NCBI RefSeq assembly: GCF_006265175.1
Contig: NZ_VDCQ01000019.1
Span: forward strand, 1-64,000
Length of the DNA: 64,000 nucleotides
Origin: Paenibacillus hemerocallicola
Lineage (GTDB): Bacteria > Bacillota > Bacilli > Paenibacillales > NBRC-103111
Direction of reading: 5' to 3'
The first letter of the stretch is position 1, and each line of letters starts with the position of its first letter. Shown here piece by piece: positions 18,355 to 27,260 of this stretch. The notes beneath the pieces were generated by a model. That model was not told the DNA's origin and did no database searches. It was given only the letters and a program-made list of their open reading frames with translations. A program made the position numbers and the translations under genes.

Positions 18355-18416
18355 ACCGGTAGTTTCCCGGTATTCGCAGGTAACCATACTTTCGACGGTA
18401 AAGGAAGGTGCGAATC

Positions 18417-21400
18417 ATGAAAGGGACATGGAAAAAAGCGGCTTGCACGGCGGCGGTTGCCCTCGGTGTGCTGGCGGGGGCTCTGCTGGCCCCGTCCGGC
18501 ACGGCGTTGGCGGACGACCCCATCCCGGCTTTCCCGGGAGCGGAGGGCTACGGCATGTACACGACCGGCGGACGCGGCGGAGCCGTCTACGAGGTGACGA
18601 ATCTGAACGACAGCGGACCGGGCTCGCTGCGCGATGCGGTCAGCGGCAGCAATCGGACGATCGTCTTCCGCGTAGGCGGAACGATCCAACTGAATTCGCT
18701 GCTGCCCGTCACCGGGTCCAACCTGACGATCGCGGGGCAAACGGCTCCGGGGGACGGCATCGCGGTGGTCGGTTATCCGATCCATATCCGGGCCGACAAC
18801 ATCATTATGCGCTACATGCGCTTCCGGCTCGGCGACGTCAACAATTACGAAGCCGATGCGGGCTTCGCCGGCGGCCGCAAAAATCTGGTCATCGACCATT
18901 GCACGTTTACGTGGGGGAACGACGAAGTATTATCGATGTACCCGAACGAGGACGTTACCGTCCAATGGTCGATCGTCGGAGAGGCGCTGGACAACTCCGT
19001 CAATCACGAGGGCAGACACGGACTCGGAGGCATATGGGGCAGCGGCGCCAGCTACCATCATAATTTGATCGTCCATAACCTGGACCGAAATCCCCGCTTC
19101 ATGACTTACCCGAATCCCCCTTTCCCTCCGGATCGGGTCATCGATTTCCGCAACAACGTCATCTACAATTGGAATCTGCACTCGATCACTTATGGACAAA
19201 ACTTGAATTTCAACGTCGTCAACAACTACCTCAAGTGGGGACCGGATACGCGGAGCGATAAGAAGGCCGTCATTCTGGCCGCCATCCGCGACTCGACTTA
19301 TTACCTGAACGGCAATTATGTCGACGGCTCGCCGACCGTCACGGCGGACAATTCGCTCGGCATTCTGTATCCGTCGGCGGGAGCGATCAATTTGACCGCA
19401 TCCGAGACGGAAATCCCCCGCACGGAAGGCTACCCGGAGACAACAATCACGACGCATACGGCAACGGACGCCTACGAGCTCGTGCTCTCCGGAGCCGGTG
19501 CAATATTGCCGAAGCGGGATTCGGCCGACGCGCGGACGATATCGGAGGTACGCAACCGGACGGGGCGCATTCTCGATTCGCAGCGGGAGGTCGGAGGCTA
19601 TCCGGTGCTGGCTTCGGGCACAGCTCACGTCGACACCGACCACGACGGCATGCCCGACTCGTGGGAGATCGCGAACTCTCTCGATCCGAACGACGCCTCC
19701 GATCGCAATAGCGATGCGGACAGCGACGGGTATACGAATCTGGAGGAATATCTGAACTCCATCGTCGGCAACGGCTCCAACAATCCGGTTGTTAGCATCA
19801 CGACCCCGGCGATGCATTCCCATCTGACGGCGGGCGGCAGCGTCACGATCGACGTGTACGCTTGGGACAGCGACGGCACGGTGCAGAAGGTGGAATTTTA
19901 TGCCGGCGACACGAAGCTGGGAGAAGATATGTCGAGTCCTTACTCGTATACTTGGACCGGCATTCCCGAAGGCGCGCATTATTTGACGGCACGCGCCGTC
20001 GACAACTCGGGAACGTCGACGACCTCGTCTTCTTTTCCGGTCTACATTGACTACACGGGCAGTATTTCGCCTTGGGAATCGCTTGATATCGGCACGGTCG
20101 GCATACCCGGGCACGCCGATTTGACCGGAGGGACGTTGACGGTCAAAAGCGCGGGATATATCCGAAATACCGGCGACGCATTTCAATATGTGTACCGTCC
20201 GCTCGGGGGCAACGGCGAGCTGATCGTGCGCGTCGATGCGATTACGCGCACGAATGAAGAGGCGAAGGCCGGCATCATGATCCGCGATTCGTTGACCTCG
20301 GACTCGAAGATGGCGATGGTCGGTCTAGACAACAACATGCAGCAGTACCGCCCGACCTTCTATGAACGGACGGCGAACGGGGTCCAATGGGTGACGGAGC
20401 AGGAAAGCTTTACGGTGCAGCTGCCGTATTGGCTGAAGCTGATCCGTTTCGGCGAGCGGGCGTCCGCCTACATATCCCAGGACGGGACGATATGGACGCT
20501 GGTCGGCGAGACGGAGTTCGGGGACGGGGACGCCTACATCGGCATCGTGTCCGATCCGGCCCAGGAGCCGCATGACCGGTTGAAATATAATACGTCCCGC
20601 TTCTCCGGCATACAGTTCAACGAGATTCCTGACGTTCCGGCAGCGCCTGCGGGGCTTGCCGTGTCCCGTTCCGTATACGACGTTCAATTGAGCTGGAATC
20701 CCGTCGCATACGCCGACGGTTATATCATCAAGCGCAGCTACACGAAAGGCGGACCGTACCACGAGATCGGCATTTCGTCGACAACCTCCTATACCGATAC
20801 GACGGCGCAGTCAGGAATCAATTATTTCTACGTCGTTCATGCGAGCAATACGTATGGCGAAAGCGTGTTTGCTTCGAATGAAGCGAATGGGGCGATTCTG
20901 GACAGCGATCCGCGTACCCATCTCGTCTACGAGGATTTCGAATACGCGACGCTCGCGACCCGGTCGCCGCCTTTGTTCCAGCCGAGGGAAACGACGTTGG
21001 CCAACTATTTGACCGTAGCGACTGTGCCTTCCGGCTCCAGCGGCAACGCCTCCGAGCAAACGCTGGAGCTGTACGACGCGAGCGCCGTCACGACGGAAGG
21101 CTCGTTCGCCTTCCCGGACCAGGGCGGCGTATTCACGGTGGAAGTCGATTTCATGGAGCCGGTCACGCTGAACCCGACGCGGGTATTCCGGCTGCTCACG
21201 TCCACGCGTTATTACGTGGAGCTGATGATGTACAAAGGCAACGGCTGCGGCGCCAATCCTTGCTTCTCGTACCGGGCGTCGGACGGCATCTACTACGCCT
21301 TGCCGAGCAATAACGGGTTTACCGCCAACGTCTGGTACAATATCCGCGCATCCGTCGACGTGCCGAACGAAGAAGTCACCTATTGGATAAACGGATTGCC

Positions 21401-21803
21401 GGCCGGAACGGTGCCGTTCTACAAGGCCGCCGGTTGGCCGAGCCCGGCCAGTCTCGCCAAGCTCGTCACCTTCTCGGACACGTCCAGGCAGTACAGCTAT
21501 TACTTGGATAACGTCAAGCTGATCGTGGACGGTCCGGATGTGCCGGCGCTTCAGGCGGAAGGCTCGGACGCTTCGGTACGGCTGGAATGGTCCGCGGTTG
21601 CCGGAGCGTCATCGTATAACGTGTATCGTCTGAATCCGGTTACGGGCCGATATGTTCCTGTCGCTCTGGGTGTGGCGGGCGGCGAATGTACCGATTCCGG
21701 CCTGACCAACGGCTCGATCTACACGTATGCGGTAGCCGCCGTTCATCCGTCGACCGGGGAAGGCGACTATTCGCAAGCGGCGGCGGCCGAGGCGGGAGCG
21801 TAA
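18417..21803 (+). CDS. Secreted multi-domain pectate lyase
   Basis: 1128 residues from the ATG at 18417, ideally spaced from AAGGAAGG; an upstream GTG at 18408 overlaps that site. A signal peptide ends near 32 (GTALADD). Residues about 35-390 form a right-handed beta-helix of the polysaccharide lyase 1 type (FPGAEGYG, SGPGSLRDAV, VIDHCTFTWGNDE). Next come a calcium-binding DTDHDGMPDSWE repeat (about 405-445), an Ig-like domain (about 460-540), a DUF1349-like jelly roll (about 545-740), a fibronectin III domain (about 745-835), a LamG-like domain (about 840-1045) and a second fibronectin-like domain. The enzyme should cleave pectate outside the cell, with the accessory domains aiding binding. 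Confidence 0.88.
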   Translation: MKGTWKKAACTAAVALGVLAGALLAPSGTALADDPIPAFPGAEGYGMYTTGGRGGAVYEVTNLNDSGPGSLRDAVSGSNRTIVFRVGGTIQLNSLLPVTGSNLTIAGQTAPGDGIAVVGYPIHIRADNIIMRYMRFRLGDVNNYEADAGFAGGRKNLVIDHCTFTWGNDEVLSMYPNEDVTVQWSIVGEALDNSVNHEGRHGLGGIWGSGASYHHNLIVHNLDRNPRFMTYPNPPFPPDRVIDFRNNVIYNWNLHSITYGQNLNFNVVNNYLKWGPDTRSDKKAVILAAIRDSTYYLNGNYVDGSPTVTADNSLGILYPSAGAINLTASETEIPRTEGYPETTITTHTATDAYELVLSGAGAILPKRDSADARTISEVRNRTGRILDSQREVGGYPVLASGTAHVDTDHDGMPDSWEIANSLDPNDASDRNSDADSDGYTNLEEYLNSIVGNGSNNPVVSITTPAMHSHLTAGGSVTIDVYAWDSDGTVQKVEFYAGDTKLGEDMSSPYSYTWTGIPEGAHYLTARAVDNSGTSTTSSSFPVYIDYTGSISPWESLDIGTVGIPGHADLTGGTLTVKSAGYIRNTGDAFQYVYRPLGGNGELIVRVDAITRTNEEAKAGIMIRDSLTSDSKMAMVGLDNNMQQYRPTFYERTANGVQWVTEQESFTVQLPYWLKLIRFGERASAYISQDGTIWTLVGETEFGDGDAYIGIVSDPAQEPHDRLKYNTSRFSGIQFNEIPDVPAAPAGLAVSRSVYDVQLSWNPVAYADGYIIKRSYTKGGPYHEIGISSTTSYTDTTAQSGINYFYVVHASNTYGESVFASNEANGAILDSDPRTHLVYEDFEYATLATRSPPLFQPRETTLANYLTVATVPSGSSGNASEQTLELYDASAVTTEGSFAFPDQGGVFTVEVDFMEPVTLNPTRVFRLLTSTRYYVELMMYKGNGCGANPCFSYRASDGIYYALPSNNGFTANVWYNIRASVDVPNEEVTYWINGLPAGTVPFYKAAGWPSPASLAKLVTFSDTSRQYSYYLDNVKLIVDGPDVPALQAEGSDASVRLEWSAVAGASSYNVYRLNPVTGRYVPVALGVAGGECTDSGLTNGSIYTYAVAAVHPSTGEGDYSQAAAAEAGA

Positions 21804-21856
21804 GAAATTCCCGTTGCGTGCTTGTCCCGACATACGGATCGGGTACGATCCAACCG

Positions 21857-21885
21857 ATACTCCGGCAGCTGTATCGCCGGAGTAT
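21857..21885 (+). terminator. Hairpin after the pectate lyase
   Basis: A perfect 10-bp stem (atactccggc / gccggagtat) with a 9-base loop; only a short T-run follows. Confidence 0.6.
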
Positions 21886-22038
21886 TTGGCGTCCGCACCC
21901 GCGAAGCGGCGAGACGATTCGATCGATCAATAATCCAGCTATTCCATACGTATTGTTTATATGAATCGCGCCCCATTCTTTCTATGATAATGACATGCAC
22001 CGTCACGGTATGCGGCATAAGCAGCTCAGGAGGAATGA

Positions 22039-23190
22039 ATGATGAATGAAGGCCCATCGTTGATCGACACCGACGTCCATAACGCGGTCGGCGATCTGAT
22101 CCCGTATTTGCCCAAAGCTTGGCATGCGCAATGGAAACGCTCGAGCGTCGGCATAGGCGGATTTTATACGTCCCCCGTCAGCGTCAGCCGATCCGACGCC
22201 GTTCCCGATCGGGGAGGCGCCCCCGGGGGAGACCCGGAGTTTATGATCAAGGACCATTTGGACCGGTACGGGATCGATTACGCGATCTTGACCGGCTCGA
22301 ACATATTGGCCATATCGCTGCATCCCGACCCGGATTATGCGAACGCGGTCGTCGCGGCTTGCAACGACTGCACGATCGAGACTTGGCTGAAGGTCACCCC
22401 GCGGTTCAAAGGCTCCGTCTTCGTCAACGCGTCGGATCCGGCCGAGGCGGCCACAGAAATAAGGCGCGTAGGCGGCCATCCCGACATGGTGCAGGTCATC
22501 CTCACAAGCGCGGCCAGAATGCCTTACGGGCAGCGGTTTTACCACCCGATATACGAGGCTGCGCAAGAAATGGGCCTTCCCGTCGCGATCCATCCCGGAG
22601 CCGAAGGCAGAGGCGTTTCCGGCGCGCCCACTCCGTCCGGATATCCGACGAGGTATATGGAGTGGCACAACATTTTGCCGATCAATTACATGGCGCATAT
22701 CAACAGCCTCGTATGCGAAGGAGTATTCGAGAAATTCCCGCGGCTTACGTTTGTCGCGATCGAAGGCGGAATCGCTTGGCTGCCCCATCTGATGTGGAGG
22801 ATGGACAAAAATTACAAAGGCTTGCGGGATTCCACGCCTTGGCTGAAGAGGCTGCCTTCCGAATATATCGTCGACCATGTGCGGCTGACGACGCAGCCGA
22901 TCGAGGAACCGAAAAATCCGGAGCATCTGGTGCAAATATTCCAGATGATCCAAGCGGAGAAAACGGTCATGTTTTCTTCGGATTATCCGCATTGGGATAA
23001 TGACAATCCGAGCCTCGCGCTCCCGCGAATGCCGAAATCGATGAAGCGGCGCATACTGGCCGGGACGGCGGCCGAATTGTACGGGCTGGACCGCAAGCCG
23101 GAGGAACGGCAGTCCGAAGACCGGCTGCGCGGGGAACCTATGGCGCCGGTTGCCGCGTTCCATGCGGCGGGCGGGGAGGAAGAGGAATGA
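22039..23190 (+). CDS. Amidohydrolase family protein (Amidohydro_2, ACMSD-like)
   Basis: 383 residues starting at one of two adjacent ATG codons (22039 or 22042) after AGGAGG. Candidate metal ligands are the N-terminal DTDVH, IHPGAEG near 195 and SSDYPHWD near 315, as in the ACMSD/amidohydrolase-2 superfamily of zinc decarboxylases and hydrolases. The Rieske protein overlaps its 3' end by 4 bp (ATGA), implying translational coupling and a shared pathway, probably degradation of an aromatic or plant-derived compound. The substrate cannot be told from sequence. Confidence 0.83.
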   Translation: MMNEGPSLIDTDVHNAVGDLIPYLPKAWHAQWKRSSVGIGGFYTSPVSVSRSDAVPDRGGAPGGDPEFMIKDHLDRYGIDYAILTGSNILAISLHPDPDYANAVVAACNDCTIETWLKVTPRFKGSVFVNASDPAEAATEIRRVGGHPDMVQVILTSAARMPYGQRFYHPIYEAAQEMGLPVAIHPGAEGRGVSGAPTPSGYPTRYMEWHNILPINYMAHINSLVCEGVFEKFPRLTFVAIEGGIAWLPHLMWRMDKNYKGLRDSTPWLKRLPSEYIVDHVRLTTQPIEEPKNPEHLVQIFQMIQAEKTVMFSSDYPHWDNDNPSLALPRMPKSMKRRILAGTAAELYGLDRKPEERQSEDRLRGEPMAPVAAFHAAGGEEEE

Positions 23191-23564
23191 AGCAGCGGCA
23201 TTATGCGGCCCGGACGGGCGATATTCCCGAGGGCGGGCGGAAGCTCGTCCAGATCAAGGGGATGGAAATCGGACTGTTCCGGGTAGGAGGCGAGCTGTAC
23301 GCCTGGCGCAACGTATGTCCTCACGCCGCGGCCCCGGTATGCCGGGGACCCGTATGCGGAACGAAGCTGCCATCCATGGTCTACGAATACAAGTACGGGA
23401 TGGAGGGGCAAATATTGCGCTGCCCGTGGCACGGTTGGGAATTCGATCTCAAGTCGGGCGAGCATCTGGTCGATCCCGCCGTCCGTCTGAGAGGCTTCGA
23501 CATCGAGGTGGAAGGCGAAGACGTATATGTCATGCTCTCGTCCGGAGAGAAACGCTCCGGATAG
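23187..23564 (+). CDS. Rieske [2Fe-2S] protein
   Basis: 125 residues with both Rieske boxes intact: CPHAAAPVC (Cys-x-His) and CPWHGWEFD (Cys-x-x-His). The intervening loop is longer than usual and holds extra cysteines (CRGPVCGTK). It has no membrane segment and is the size of a small soluble ferredoxin. It overlaps the amidohydrolase by 4 bp. No oxygenase alpha subunit is nearby, so it may donate electrons to a partner elsewhere or act directly with the amidohydrolase. Confidence 0.88.
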   Translation: MKQRHYAARTGDIPEGGRKLVQIKGMEIGLFRVGGELYAWRNVCPHAAAPVCRGPVCGTKLPSMVYEYKYGMEGQILRCPWHGWEFDLKSGEHLVDPAVRLRGFDIEVEGEDVYVMLSSGEKRSG

Positions 23565-23727
23565 ACGAAGCGTACGGGCGGTTATGGCATGGCCGCAACA
23601 AAAAGGTTGATTTCGGGCCCGTGGCCGGTACAATCAATAGTAGGCAGAGAGTATCGGCGTTCGCCCGGCGGCATGAGCAAGATCAGGAATGCGCTTGATC
23701 GGGCCGATCCGGGAGGGCGGCGGTGTA

Positions 23728-24561
23728 ATGAACTATGAGGTGCTCGAATCGTTTCAACCCGTTCTGACCAAAATTACGGAGCGGGACGAGTCCATGTGGC
23801 AACGGTACGATTATGATTTGCTCAGGGAAAGAACGGAAATACATTCCCTCGCCTATATATCCGACGGGGAGGGGCTATTGGAGCTGAACGGCGCCAGATT
23901 TGTCCTCAGAAAAGGCATACTGATGTACGTGCCGCCCGGAGTCCGGATGCGAATTACGACCGGCAAGGTCAACATGCTGCGTTATTTCTCCGTATTGTTC
24001 CATTACGGCGAGCTGCGTTGGGAAGGAGCGGACGGAGTATGGCAGGACACGACTCACGCCGCGCTCCCGCTGAACAGCGTATACTACGTTGAGGAATATC
24101 CGATCGTTCTGGACATTTACCGTCGGATGACGGAAATATGGGACGGCAAGAAGCCCGGGTACATGTGGCACTGTCGCATGGAATTCATGCAATTGCTGCA
24201 CCGGCTCATGAGATGGATGCTGGAGGATTCGCAGGAGGGGGTGCGCAGCGCCGCTTTGGTCGATTCGATCATCGTCTACTTGCGCGACCATCTGCACGAG
24301 CCGTTCGACCGTTCGGCCGTGGCCGCCAAGCTGGCGCTGTCGCCCGGCTATTTCTCCGTCCTGTTCAAAAAGTATACGGGCTGCACGCCGATCGAATACG
24401 TGACGAGGCTGCGCATCGACCGGGCGAAGCAGCTGTTGATGAACAGCGATATGCCGGTAGGACGCATAGCGGAGGAGGTCGGCTACGCCGATCCGCTTTA
24501 TTTCACGAGACTGTTTACACGCGAGACGGGAATTTCGCCGCGGGAGTTTCGCAAGCTGTAA
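23728..24561 (+). CDS. AraC family transcriptional regulator
   Basis: 277 residues from the ATG at 23728 with GGAGGG upstream. An N-terminal cupin-like ligand domain (about 15-160, with VPPGVRMRI) precedes two helix-turn-helix motifs (SAVAAKLALSPGYFSVLFKK, then EEVGYADPLYFTRLFT). It follows the amidohydrolase/Rieske pair and probably regulates this cluster. Confidence 0.88.
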   Translation: MNYEVLESFQPVLTKITERDESMWQRYDYDLLRERTEIHSLAYISDGEGLLELNGARFVLRKGILMYVPPGVRMRITTGKVNMLRYFSVLFHYGELRWEGADGVWQDTTHAALPLNSVYYVEEYPIVLDIYRRMTEIWDGKKPGYMWHCRMEFMQLLHRLMRWMLEDSQEGVRSAALVDSIIVYLRDHLHEPFDRSAVAAKLALSPGYFSVLFKKYTGCTPIEYVTRLRIDRAKQLLMNSDMPVGRIAEEVGYADPLYFTRLFTRETGISPREFRKL

Positions 24562-24604
24562 TCATACGAACATAAGCTCGAACGAAGGCGTGTTCAGGAG
24601 AAAT

Positions 24605-24650
24605 CAAGCCTCCTCTTCGCAAAAGGTGCGGGATGGAGGCTTGGTTTCTT
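24605..24650 (+). terminator. Hairpin terminator after the AraC gene
   Basis: The 9-bp stem caagcctcc / ggaggcttg encloses a smaller inner stem and is followed by a T-rich tract. Confidence 0.7.
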
Positions 24651-24885
24651 TATGTTTGGGCGGCTTTTCGCCAGTCCCGCGGGAGTGCGAATCCGCAAAT
24701 AGCGGAAATCGAGTACGTTGCGGACGCGAATTGCAGTGTAGACAGCGAAAGTAACGGAAGGCTATTCCTTTATTTCGCGGTGCATGCCCATTCTTCCCCC
24801 GCAAGCAAGAAGCAACGGAAGTCGGTTCCGTTATGTTCGGAACGGTCGCGGAAACGGGAGTTTAGCGGAAAAACGTTCAGCTAGT
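24650..24885. repeat. Noncoding region with degenerate palindromic repeats
   Basis: No convincing gene lies in 24562-25024. This part contains aacggaagtcggttccgtta (a palindrome), a related aacggaaggctattccttt, and repeated gcggaaa motifs. Such arrays look like decayed repetitive elements. The 83-codon frame across it has no ribosome binding site or family resemblance. Confidence 0.45.
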
Positions 24886-25024
24886 TTCTAGGGAGTGTAC
24901 TGTACCGGTTTCTCCAAATTGGCTTCGAAAAATCACGTATGCGGACCGGATTGTCGTATTTTTTTCGCAAAACGGCGGATATAGGTTACAATGGAACAAA
25001 GCGGTTTTAGCGAGGAGTGGCATA

Positions 25025-25504
25025 ATGGCCAAGGATGAAGTAATTTTGACGCAGGAGGGCTTCGATAAATTGGAGGCGGAGCTCGAAGAACTGAAGACGA
25101 CGAAGCGCAAGGAAACGGCCGAACGGTTGAAGGTGGCGATCAGCTACGGGGATCTGAAAGAAAATTCCGAATACCATTCGGCCAAGAACGATCAGTCGTT
25201 TATGGAAACCCGAATCAAGATTTTGGAGAATATGATCCGAAACGCTCAAATAGTCCAAGCAGAGAGCTTGGACAGTACGACGGTTCAAGTAGGTTCTACG
25301 GTTATTCTCCATGATATAGAGTTTTCCGAAAATGTGGAATACACGGTTGTAGGCCCTGCCGAGGCCGATGTGACGAATAATAAAATCTCTTACGAGAGCC
25401 CCTTGGGCAAAGAGCTGCTGGGAAAATCGACAGGCACCACGATCAGTGTTACCGCGCCTTCCGGATTAATCAAGTACGAGCTGCTAGAAATCAAAATCGT
25501 GTAA
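25025..25504 (+). CDS. greA: Transcription elongation factor GreA
   Basis: 159 residues, standard length. The N-terminal coiled coil carries the catalytic tip sequence YGDLKENSEYHSAK, whose acidic residues coordinate Mg in the RNA polymerase active site to cleave backtracked RNA; the C-terminal FKBP-like domain has SPLGKELLGKSTGT. GAGGAG precedes the ATG. It is monocistronic, with a terminator downstream. It may be a second, divergent paralogue since it stands outside the usual neighbourhood. Confidence 0.95.
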   Translation: MAKDEVILTQEGFDKLEAELEELKTTKRKETAERLKVAISYGDLKENSEYHSAKNDQSFMETRIKILENMIRNAQIVQAESLDSTTVQVGSTVILHDIEFSENVEYTVVGPAEADVTNNKISYESPLGKELLGKSTGTTISVTAPSGLIKYELLEIKIV

Positions 25505-25570
25505 TAACGTCATTATTCGCAAATTGCCGTGGATTCCGACGACATCGCTCCACGATAGTTCATACAAGCC

Positions 25571-25619
25571 AGCGGCAGTCGAGGACTATATGCGTCCCGG
25601 GCTGCCGCTGCGTTTTTTT
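25571..25619 (+). terminator. Terminator after greA
   Basis: An 8-bp stem (agcggcag / ctgccgct) with a large loop is followed by seven T. Confidence 0.75.
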
Positions 25620-25727
25620 CGTAAACCGGCCCGGAATATTCAAGTAAATCCAAACAGTCCTTACTTTCACGATAACGATAAGGGTAATATGAGATGAGAA
25701 TAATTGGATCGTCAGGAGGCTGAAAAC

Positions 25728-26240
25728 GTGCGTTTCGTCATTAGGGATGCCCATCTGGGAGACGCCCGATCGCTGATCGAGCTCAGAAAGCAATTGGACG
25801 ACATCCATGCGGAAGCTCGTCCCGATCTGTTTGCAAGCGGTTATTTTTACGATGAGAACGAGATCGTAACGCTGTTCGCCGCACAAAAATCGAAAATTAT
25901 CGTAGTGGGGGACGGGAGTTCGAGCCGCGTGCTCGCATACATGGTCCTGAACACGGAGAAGGCGCCGCAATCGCCGATTTTCAATTACCCGAGAACGTTC
26001 GTGTACATTAACGATTTATGCGTAAGCGAGGCGTACAGAGACCAAGGCATCGGAAAAGCATTGATGGAATATGCGATAGGCTACGCCAAAGAAATAGGGG
26101 CGCACACGCTGGAATTGAACGTGGCCGAATTCAACATGAAGGCGATCGGATTGTACGAATCGATGGGCTTGCGGACCCGAAACAGAAGAATGGAGCTGTT
26201 GCTGGCAGAAGAAGCCAGAGGACGGGACGGGGATGAATGA
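25728..26240 (+). CDS. GNAT family N-acetyltransferase
   Basis: 170 residues from the GTG at 25728, which has AGGAGG at 8-bp spacing; an in-frame TTG at 25704 lacks a site. The acetyl-CoA-binding motif YRDQGIGKALMEYA and the later ELNVAEFN...YESMGL are intact. It could acetylate a small molecule, antibiotic or protein; no substrate clue is visible. It overlaps the next gene by 8 bp. Confidence 0.88.
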   Translation: MRFVIRDAHLGDARSLIELRKQLDDIHAEARPDLFASGYFYDENEIVTLFAAQKSKIIVVGDGSSSRVLAYMVLNTEKAPQSPIFNYPRTFVYINDLCVSEAYRDQGIGKALMEYAIGYAKEIGAHTLELNVAEFNMKAIGLYESMGLRTRNRRMELLLAEEARGRDGDE

Positions 26241-27249
26241 ACGGAGCTATTTAGCCGATTGGCGGGCTGTCCTGGACAGGAGGGTCGTGGAAGTCGTCGA
26301 CTGCTACAGCAAGGTCGAAGGGGTCCGTGCGTTGATACTCGGAGGCAGCCTTGGGGGAGGGAAGCCCTGGCCCCTTTCCGATATCGACATCATTCCGATT
26401 TATGAGGATTGCGATCAGTCGACGGCAAACGAAACTATCCAAGAGCTTAGGGTACGGCTGATAGAGGGTTGGGAAAAGGAAGGCAGGCGGACTGCGCTCG
26501 ATGTCGGTACGCTTTATTTTCCGGCCGGACTGGCTTCGAAAATCGTCCAAGCCGAGCCTGCCTCCTTTGAGACGCTGCTGGACCAGCCTTCCGTCTATTA
26601 TTGCCTGGACAAGGCTTATGGGGGAAGGGCGCTATTCGATCCTCTCGGGATAGGCCGCGATTTGGTGAACTGGTTCAACCGGCATCGATTCGAGGACGGA
26701 ATGGTCGCGCTGCGTATGAACAAGCTGAAACGCCGTTTCGCGGAAACCGAGACGGTTCTGAGCCAATCGATTGCCGACGGCCGGCATTTGGAGGCGACTT
26801 TCCACCTGTACGAAGCGGTGGAACACCTGCGAACGTATTTGTTGGAAAGCTGGAGAGAACGGGATAATTCGTTCGCGCGGCTCGGGACGAGATTCGATAA
26901 GCTTGCCGCCGCCAAAAATGTGCAGCACGTGGCCGATAGGTTCAATCATTTGAAATCGCTGGACGATCGCTCCGTAATCGGCAGAATGGAATGCGCTACG
27001 GATTGGATTCGGGAACGGCACCGGCTCTCGCATAGGAGCAGAACAATGGTCGGGGAAGAAGTAACCGAAGTTCAAGACGCCCGCGACGTGCTGAGAGTGT
27101 TCGCGCGGTACGAGATGAGAAGCTTGATACGGGAGCGGGTCGGGGTGTGCCCGGATTGGTTGGGGGTCGTGACGCAAACGGAGGAGCTGCGGTTAAGGCA
27201 TCGACAACTCACGGAGCTTTGCCGCGAAGTGCTTGAAAGGAGTGATTAG
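26233..27249 (+). CDS. Pol-beta-type nucleotidyltransferase domain protein
   Basis: 338 residues. The N-terminal GGSLGGGKPWPLSDIDIIPIY matches the GS-x(n)-DxD active site of minimal and aminoglycoside-type nucleotidyltransferases. The remainder is helical, with HLYEAVEHLRTYLLESW similar to HEPN-like or KNTase helical domains. Translational overlap with the GNAT gene suggests joint expression; a drug-modifying pair is one possibility, since both folds occur among aminoglycoside-modifying enzymes, but the sequence does not prove it. Confidence 0.75.
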   Translation: MNERSYLADWRAVLDRRVVEVVDCYSKVEGVRALILGGSLGGGKPWPLSDIDIIPIYEDCDQSTANETIQELRVRLIEGWEKEGRRTALDVGTLYFPAGLASKIVQAEPASFETLLDQPSVYYCLDKAYGGRALFDPLGIGRDLVNWFNRHRFEDGMVALRMNKLKRRFAETETVLSQSIADGRHLEATFHLYEAVEHLRTYLLESWRERDNSFARLGTRFDKLAAAKNVQHVADRFNHLKSLDDRSVIGRMECATDWIRERHRLSHRSRTMVGEEVTEVQDARDVLRVFARYEMRSLIRERVGVCPDWLGVVTQTEELRLRHRQLTELCREVLERSD

Positions 27250-27260
27250 GAGGCGGCCGG

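Noticed and set aside
22039-24561. Complete aromatic-ring dioxygenase cluster
   Set aside because: Only a Rieske ferredoxin-sized protein is present; no catalytic alpha subunit or reductase is encoded.
24633-24884. Possible 83-residue protein
   Set aside because: Lies on degenerate repeats, starts inside a terminator hairpin and lacks a ribosome binding site.
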